From the NCBI GenBank assembly GCA_963693305.1, contig OY855913.1, positions 4,105,001 to 4,169,000 of the forward strand: DNA of 64,000 nt, in the 5' to 3' direction. The translations under genes were made by a program, and so were the position numbers. Of the stretch, positions 56,258 through 64,000 are shown piece by piece (positions within the stretch are counted from its first letter, which is position 1; each line of letters opens with the position of its first letter). The notes under the pieces were generated by a model. The model had not been told where the DNA came from. It searched no databases and worked only from the letters and a program-made list of their open reading frames with translations. The stretch is from Meandrina meandrites (Eukaryota; Cnidaria; Anthozoa; Scleractinia; Meandrinidae).

Positions 56258-59200
56258 ATGGAATGGCAAAAGCTGGAATTCAACAGAGAAGGAGAGGAGC
56301 AGGCTAACAAGTGTCCAACAAGTGACGAAGTGTTGAGGTTAGTTGATTGTTAACACACTACTACTGTAAACTGTAGAACTGGAGCACTCCAAATAAGAAC
56401 TGACGGGGATGCTTGTCAGAAATTTTGAAGTACAGTACATGGTCCTCTAACACTGGTTCCCGAATTCTTTTCTGGGGGTGGGACTCAAGTTATCAGGTTT
56501 ACCCCTTAGGGGTATTGAACAAAATGAATGGACCTCTATGTACAGATGCTTTTATTGAGGATGGCTGTAATAAGTTACACTGGCTGGTCAACCTCCCAGA
56601 CAAAAATCCATTTTTCACAATAACATGTACATTCAGGGTTTTTCTGTACCTTTTAGAAATAAAAAAAAATGAAATCTTGTATTTTATTGAATAATTCTGC
56701 GCAAAAACTTTTGATTTGGTGAAAGCCTCGAGACAATTTTCTTTGCCCTTAAATATATCTTACTTAATTTGTAAATGGCCATATAAACCAGGTCAGGAGA
56801 AAGTGAGCTTTATGACTTAAAATCAAGAATGATACTTAAGCAATGCTCAGTCAGTTATCTTTTAATTTCCCAGCTATTATTAAAAGCTTTCTGCAGGAGA
56901 TTTCTTTACAATTAGGGATCACTTTAATAGCTTGCATTGTCATCAGAGTTCTACTAAAATAAAAATCATCATTGATAAATATTTGTACATGTATTCTCCT
57001 ACATGGGATTTAGAGATTACTATATATAGCATTGATTTGGAATTTTATCACTGCCTTGATGTGTTAGTACACATTTCAGACTAAACCTACCTTTTGAGTC
57101 CCAAGTGACAGTTTCTTTGTGTAGTAACGTAACTGAGATCCTCAGTCCAATTTAAATCACACTCTTGGTAACATCTGGTTTTGTTAATTGTACATTGTTC
57201 TCATTAATTATCAAGAGCTGTATTGTGTTACTACACTCTGTGACTGACCTACTTTCTCTGTGGACTACATCATTGCCCCCAGATCAGTGCCCTGAGTTCA
57301 TATATAGCTTCACATTTCAATAAGAGCAAAAAGTGATCCAACTTAGCTTCTTTATCTCTCACTCTTGTTCAAAAAAGGTTTGTTGCAATAGTAAATCAGC
57401 TGAAAAACAGAGTATTTGGGATTGAAATATTACTTTTATTTCTTTCTAAAAGTTGTCACCAATTACCAGCACTGTTTTGAAAATTTGCTATACTTTGATG
57501 ACCTGTATTGGAGGCTCCCTTCAATTATCCAGGCCAGTTCTCCAGTATGTTTTGGATCAATAGGAATTGCTGACAGCAGAGTGTGTACCAGACATATACA
57601 CCAATATATTTATAACCAAGGCAAGCTCCAAACTAGATTTTGAAATTTGTTTTTCCACCAAAAATGATTAGAATGCAAGAAAGTGCCAAGGAATCACAGT
57701 ATAGCTTCAGTCTCGACAGTTTATGATGTGAGATCATCAAAGAACACGTCCTTAAATGTGGCTTCTCAAGACTTCAGAAAACAAACTGGTAATGTACAGC
57801 ATTGCTTCAAATTTGGATAAAATTTTTAAAGGGATTGGCTAAGCCATCATACAAATCAAAAAGTGTTTGCAAATTTATGCCTTCAGTTCAAAACTTTCAC
57901 TTTAGGATAAATTTATTCACTTTCAGCTCTAAAATTGGCCCAATTTTGTGACTTGAGCATGGAAATGTGCTTTTTTATTTTCTGCAGAATGAAAGCCGGG
58001 TTCTTTAGAATACGAACTACATCAAGTTTCTTTCTTAGCTGTTTTTGAGCAAAAAGTGTACCAAGAAGCATTTTTTCAACTTCTGCTACTCAATGTTTGA
58101 CTTACTTGACAGACAATCTTCAGTTATTGAATGGAAAAAAAATAGGAGTAAAAGTGGATTGCGAACCACATCCATGAAACAAGATTTTGGTACTTTGAGG
58201 GGTTTTTAAAATGTGTGATAATCATCCCCGGTTGGTTACTTTTGTTTGGAAATCCACTAAGCCTCCCCAAAATTTCCCTACTTGAGGTAACTTTTTTCTT
58301 CTTAAACTTGAATATTTGAGTTGAATGTCAGTAGTTTTTTCACAGAGATGCACTTTGAGAACTGTTTGGAAAATTTTGTTCTTGTTCTGCTCTTTCTGAG
58401 TTAGGAATATTGGGGAAACTCTTCAACTGCAAAGCCTTTGTCACTTATTCGAGTCATGTACATGTATCTGATGTGGTTCAAAAGAACTCTTTGATTGCTT
58501 TCCTCCAAATTCCCAAAATTACTCTCAACTATTGAAATTACACACTTCACATAAGGAAAAGTGTTATAAATTGTGTTATGGCACCATCATGCTTTAGACC
58601 TATTTCAGCTTGCATAACTTGCTGCCGGCTATTATTTTAATAAATGCACTTCAAATTTATTTGGGTGTGTGGATATACATGCATGTACATGTGCTGTTAA
58701 GAAATTTTTCTTTGATCAGATATTTTATGGATGAGCACAGCCCACTCACTTGTATGATATCAAATTGAACATGAGAAAATAATTTTTTTTATTTCCAAGT
58801 AGTCGCATGAACAGTTAGACTTCTGAATAGTTTGTAAAATTGGCCAAAAGTCATTTATTAATAAACTATTTTGATCATTTGCTAAAAAAATCTGAAGATT
58901 TCCAAGAAATCAAAAGACGTTTTGCCTAAATAAAAAATGATCCCTATAAACTTAAAAGCATCGCTATATAATTATCGTATTTATTCTAGTATTTTGTGTT
59001 CTCTAAAAATATTTGCTAGACATATTATTGTGGTTTTCAGTAACATGGAACTCTGAAATTTAAACCTCAACCTCCGTTTTATGTATTTCGCTGTCATCAA
59101 TCATCTGTGCAGACCTCTCGGGAAACAGAAGTTCACTTCAGCCGGGTCAAAAGGTCATGATTGTTAGATTTCGATCCATTTTGTTTGTTTCTGTGTTTCA

Positions 59201-60259
59201 AGGTTCTTTTCCTGTTGCCATAATTTTGATTGATGGCAGTGAAAAACCCAATCGTCAGTTGGGCTTTGAACTTCAGAGTTCGCATGTTATTGAAAACCGT
59301 AATAACTTGATTTTCAATACCTGCGTGTCACTGCCAATGCTGTTGAATCAATAAAAGCATGAATCATAGGATTGACAGTTTATATCATCACAATGATGGA
59401 CTATTGCGACTGTTCTTAGGTGGTGGAGGGGGTGGGGGGGGGGAGGCTAATGGGTTAAGGGGAGTCATGCCAAAAAATGTGGTTTTTAAGTGGGGCATGA
59501 TAGTTCCAAAAACATGATATGAAAAAATTCTGCCAGAATGTCTAAAATCGCATTTGTGAGGTTCTACAGATTTAAATTTTCCCAGGGGATCATACCCTGG
59601 ACCCCTTTCCGAAACACAGTAAAATATGGAAACTTCAAATGTTGAGTTCTTGATTTCTCCTTCCAAAATAACGCTGTTCCCTTTTTTGCAAATGTTCTTA
59701 TTTCAACAGGGCAAAGAAATTAAGGATTTTACTCAATCAAAAAAAAAAAAAATTGAGGAGAAATTATCAACAAAATTCCACAAAAGATGGGGGTGGGGGA
59801 GGGGGTACAGTTTAAAAACATCAATACATAAAGTATGGTAAAAACTTGCCAGGATCGAAAGGAGTAAGGATTCCTAAACATGGAACCAGCCCCAAAGCCT
59901 CAATCAGGGCTTTCATTGTTACTTCTAAAGACGTCACACAACACTTCGCACAACACTTCGCATAATTAAGTGGATCATTAACTGTGGTGGTCACGCTTAG
60001 TTCTTTTGGCTGTCACGTTTTGTTACTTTGGTTGTCACACAATGCCAGACCTGTCAACCGAAATTAATTATTTCCCGTTATAAAACTGATACGCTTATTG
60101 TAACTAGTTTTCGTGTGATTATAGCTATTGTTAACTATTCCATTTATTAATTTATCGTTAACTTTATTTTCATGCAGGTTGGTTGATGCTTTTGATGCTT
60201 TTGTCCTTCAAGTCACTGAGGATAAACAAGACAAAGACAAGACAAAGACAAAGATTTAA
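56258..60259 (+). CDS. Candidate two-exon small gene, 53 aa, unrecognised
   Basis: Exon 56240-56337 follows a CTCTCTCTAG acceptor. ATG at 56258 opens MEWQKLEFNREGEEQANKCP, then TSDEVL, and the exon ends at GAG/GTTAGT in phase 2. A good acceptor (TTTTCATGCAG, ending 60177) opens exon 60178 onward, which in the same phase reads RLVDAFDAFVLQVTED and a Lys/Asp/Thr tail to TAA at 60257-60259. The composition is charged and amphipathic, unlike AT-rich noise, and no stop separates the acceptor from the ATG, so coding may begin further upstream. I do not recognise the product. The two splice regions look alike (GAGGTTAGTTGAT and CAGGTTGGTTGAT), which could also be coincidence. AATAAA sites follow near 61441-61557. 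Confidence 0.35.
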
Positions 60260-63200
60260 TCAGAGGTAGAAAATGAACTAAGTAGGCTTTTGTTTCAAAC
60301 TATTTGAAAACAAATGTCTCCCAAAACCACCCGCTAAGGCAAAAAGAGACAGTTTTACCATGATAGTCTAAATTTTTCGAGTAATTATTTTATTATCAAT
60401 CACTTAGTCAAGAAGAGTTTTCATTGTTATTCTGAATTGTCTGAGAAGTCAAAACTTTACAACAAATTTATTGTCAACCAATTACAGTCACATTTGATGT
60501 TCCTTTCTGCATAACTTTGCAATGTTGTTTAGCATTTTACTAGTTGCCAAGTCAAGTTGCCAAGTTTCGTTTGAGGTTTGACAGGTTCCGGCTTTCATTT
60601 GTGGTGTAAAAGCTGAAGCAATACAACTTCTGTGTCGAAGAAAGAGCAAATATTTAGGCTATGGTCGACTGTTTATTTTCAGACTGCGAGAAATTAGCGA
60701 TAGTTTGAGTTTACATCGCCAAACTTGGAAACGCGCTTTAAAATTAAAAACTTACACCGCAACTGGCAGAATTTGTTTGTTATCGTTTCGCCCTTTAACA
60801 TCAAAGTGGTGATATTTCCGTTTAAACACTAAACATGAAAATCAGAACTTGTTAAAACTCAAACGGAACTTGGAAACTTGCTGGAGCAAATTCGAATTAA
60901 ATTTTCTTGTAGCTGAGGTAAACTGCAAATCCATATTGAAGCATTATGCCGCAACATTGCAAAGTTGTGCTGAAGCTGAAAAGAACATCTGGTTCGACAG
61001 TGTTAATTTATCAATCAATTTAACAGGTAAAATCTTCAATACCAGCTTTAAGGTTTTTTGCCATTTCGAGTTGTCTGTCAAACTAAAACTTTGCCATTTA
61101 GAATTTTCTTTTGCAATCAATGCTTTTGTGAAATCAAAATTTTACCACTGTTTTTTTTTTGTCTTTTTTTTGCTGGAGTTGTTTCCTTGTCAAACATCGG
61201 TTTAAACGGGTTTAATTTTCCCGCCAAAAGACTTAGAAAAATATGGGCGCTTAAAATACGCATACGCCAATTGTTTTTTTAAAAACATTCTAGTATGTTT
61301 ACTCTGTATGTATGCCCCTTTTGGAATTTTTTTTATTTTTCCCGCCAAAAAACTTAGAAAAATACGGGCGCCTAAAATACGCATGTGCCGTTTTTTTTTA
61401 AAAAATTTTTTTGTAGTTTAATTTTAACTAAAAGAAAATTGTTAATAAAGTATGTTTCTCTGAGCGTGTGCTTCATTTGATCTTATTTATAATGTAGTCA
61501 ATAAAGTCAACAATTTTTATTTAATGTTGTCATCTTTATATAATAAAGTCTTCAATAAATACAAGTGTTTTGTGTGAAAATGTCTTTTATTCACCTTAAA
61601 TAATCTCTCTAATTATAAGTTAATTAGTTAAGAGAAATGAATTAAATTATTAAAAAGGTGTGAAGAAAAAATGTACCCTATATATACTAAGTCTTTTGGC
61701 GGGAAAATTTGGAAACATTTGCACAGCGTTTCCCCAGGCAACTTTTTTGACAGAAAATTCAAAATGATTTCCCTTGAAAATTTCCCGCCAAAAATATTTG
61801 AACATCACCTCGTGCAAAAACTTTAAAATGAGATGCTAAATTCTTTCCGACTCCGTTAAAAACATTCTAAAAAAAGATTTAGCCCGTTGCTTTTCAAATC
61901 AAATTTCGCGAAGAATAATCTCTCTCCGAAACGTTCAAAGTTTTTCAAACTTTTGCACGAGATGATGTCGGATAAAATCCGTTTTACAACCGGCAATTTT
62001 CGTTTGTAACACAGGACAGACTAAACGAAAAATCTTCAAAAATAATACAACTAGCAATTTTGAAAGTTTTGAAAGTTTCAGACTGAACGTCAACGAAACA
62101 TCACGAAATAAACCAGACCTAAACAATTTTCAACAACAGTTGATTAAGATTTTTGGAGCAGCAACAGACAATTTCAACTGTTGTCAAGTCTCGAGAACTC
62201 TTGTAATGTGCCAATTCAATTGCTTACCATATCGTAGTGCTAGCTCATTTCAAGTTTTATTTTAATTTACACAACAACTTCAACAATTCAGAAAATCAGC
62301 TCCAATTCACTTTACTTGTATTTTTTTAATGCAATGTCCTGTGTTACAACGAATGCCGCTAGCAAAAGTCTTCCCACTTACAATTTAAGTTCACATGATA
62401 AAACCATAATGCCTGGTCAAAAAAACAAAACAAAATATTCTCTGAGGTTAATCCCACCCTTAACACGAACAATTGTTAAAAAAAAGTAAACGAATAAAAG
62501 ATTATACTGACCACAGAAATTATTAGCGCTAACTAGATAAGCCGTAAATTTTTCTTCCAAAGCAAAAACGCTGTTTCCTAGTTAATGCCATATTCACGAC
62601 AGCCACCACAATGTTTTTTATAATATAATGCAGGGCAATTTTGGTAAATAGGCTAATCGTCATGAAGTGGTGTTACTGTAAAAAGTCTGCCAAAATCATT
62701 TGAAAGAGCCAAATTATTAATTGCTCGATACGTTCATTGTGATAAAAAATGTTCAAGTCAGTTCACCCTTGAATTTCATTTTAGTTGAAATGTATAACAA
62801 CGAGAGAAAGAAACAAGTTTTCCGCAAGACTACTACATTAAAATAAAAACTGTTTTTAACCAGATCAGAAAATAATTTCAATCATCTGATTTAAACTTGC
62901 AGAAATCAACAAGACAATTTTGAAGACGAATTAATCATTGCAGGTCTTCCAGTACAAATCCGAAAAGTTATCTTGAAAACAGTGAGAGAATTTGATCGTT
63001 TGTTTTCTTGATAAATCATCAGCGATTTCTTGTATTATTTTTTTGCCTGCACAACTGGAAATTGAAAATCCTAACTTTATTATTCAATGATTTTCGAAAC
63101 CAGACAATCATGTCGCTGACTTTGTTTTATTATATTTAATTTTTTTTCGAAAATCTGAAATAGATACCGAACGATATAATTTATGTTGTAATGCCAATTC

Positions 63201-63477
63201 GTTTGTTTGAATCTGTGGTCAGTATAACTAGAAATACCGAATTTATCTAGACTTCCTAGTCTTAGTATCTGCATAGCCAGGCATCAGGGTTTACACATGT
63301 ATAACAAGCCCCCAATACATGACAAGAGAACATAGGCAGTAACGCTTTCCGCCCGTACGTTACTCAAACGAAAGCAAACTAAAGTTAAACGTACGCGTCT
63401 TTTGCTTTGTACAAATTTAAGAAACAAAAAAAGAAAATAATAAATGGTTTTATCCCTGTAGTGTCAGTATAGTGTGA
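60260..63477. other. Gene-free stretch with E2F-like motifs
   Basis: A 119-codon frame (60849-61205) looks exon-like to its GTAAAA donor near 61026 (SILKHYAATLQSCAEAEKN) but cannot be linked to a gene. TTTCCCGCCAAAA motifs occur near 61216, 61339, 61697 (reverse) and 61781. The first two are part of a ~124-bp direct repeat. Confidence 0.35.
61212..61388. repeat. Direct repeat with TTTCCCGCCAAAA, ~124-bp period
   Basis: TTTTCCCGCCAAAAGACTTA at 61216 and TTTTCCCGCCAAAAAACTTA at 61339 each continue with GAAAAATA.GGGCGC.TAAAA and TACGCAT. They are two units of a tandem duplication. Confidence 0.8.
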
Positions 63478-63590
63478 TCGTCCGGGTGAGAGTAGTTCTA
63501 AAAAGAACTGTTGTTGGTGGATGACGTTTCGACAGTCTGAGCGATAGTCATCCGAGTTAAAGATTCGAGTAATGTTCGTTAACGGTAATT
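63478..63590. repeat. Coral-type interspersed repeat fragment
   Basis: GATCGTCCGGGTGAGAGTAG, then AGAACTGTTGTTGG, then GACGTTTCGACAGTCTGAGC and GTCATCC. I recall this ordered block as a very common repeat in coral and some other invertebrate genomes. It cannot be checked here. It may belong to a larger retroelement continuing past the window. Confidence 0.5.
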
Positions 63591-64000
63591 ACACAGTCAG
63601 CTGTTGTCAATCTTGGTTCGTCTTTTGTCAGCATTTGTGTCGGCTCTTGTCGAATCAGAGTTCGTTCGTCGGTTTTGTCAAGGTCGTGAACAAGTCGTCT
63701 GTAAGGTGCCAGTAATAATGTTGCAATCGGTTAATAAGTGTTATTCTCAGTTGGCGAATAAGTCGCTGAAAGCAGTTTGTGTTGTGGGTAATGCACTGAA
63801 TGACGTACCAGTCAAGTATGGTTTGTTAGTCAATGGTCTACAGTAATGCGAGTGTTCGCCAGGAGTTTAATAGGCAAATCTAACCCATATTTCTTGTCGC
63901 CGTTTGTGTTCAGTTAGTCTCGTGTTCAGAGTTACACCATGCAATCAGCCAATAAGTCGCAGCAATATGCAATGCACACTGATTTGGATGAGAAATCTGT
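63591..64000. other. Window edge, possible continuation of repeat
   Basis: Short, pyrimidine- and Val/Leu-rich frame at 63604-63846 without recognisable motif. AATCGGTTAATAAG and CAATCAGCCAATAAGTCGCA recur as similar phrases (63725, 63947), hinting at internal repetition. Confidence 0.35.

Noticed and set aside
1..64000. CRISPR arrays or bacterial operons
   Set aside because: None seen; spliced genes and animal-type repeats show eukaryotic DNA. The only regular array is the intronic minisatellite, which has no unique spacers.

Overview
This is AT-rich, intron-rich animal DNA, most likely from a cnidarian such as a stony coral. It has GT-AG introns, long gene-poor stretches, and many short inverted-repeat elements, several of which I associate with coral and anemone genomes from general knowledge. 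That assignment is an inference; no search was possible.

The one clear coding locus is a head-to-tail tandem pair on the + strand. Gene A (29597-34833) and gene B (40206-48635) each have seven coding exons with identical intron phases (0,2,0,1,0,1). They encode paralogous membrane proteins of 567 and 554 residues. Each reads as: signal peptide, Arg-rich linker, first half of a bilobed ligand-binding domain (S1), membrane segment, re-entrant pore with a potassium-channel selectivity filter, membrane segment, second half of the ligand-binding domain (S2), final membrane segment, and a cytoplasmic leucine heptad coiled coil. This is the ionotropic glutamate receptor plan without the amino-terminal domain, but with the pore of a K+ channel: TTVGYGD in A and TSVGYGD in B. 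The described parallels I know of are the cyanobacterial receptor GluR0 and the bdelloid rotifer receptor AvGluR1. A cnidarian tandem pair would be a striking and possibly undescribed ligand-gated K+ channel system.

Region by region: 1-246 is a decayed LINE 3' end. From 247 to about 29.5 kb I find no recognisable gene, only MITE-like elements (2.2, 3.4 and 15.3 kb), simple repeats, a TATA box at 7.3 kb and weak candidate exons. Gene A occupies 29.5-34.8 kb. The 5.4 kb intergenic stretch holds an 80-bp (AT) tract, a MITE and an unusual set of four interleaved inverted repeats (36870-37362). Gene B occupies 40.2-48.6 kb. Its introns are swollen by a SINE-like repeat, a MITE, a 1.6-kb foldback element flanked by TTAA and a ~60-bp minisatellite. 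Downstream lie a TTAA-flanked MITE, a transposon nested inside another transposon (52002-54933), a possible two-exon small gene (56258-60259), a cluster of E2F-like motifs, and a coral-type interspersed repeat near the right edge.

The two channel genes conserve pore, membrane segments and coiled coil, but differ in S1, in the first filter residue and in the C-terminal tail. They look like functional, diverging subunits that might co-assemble.
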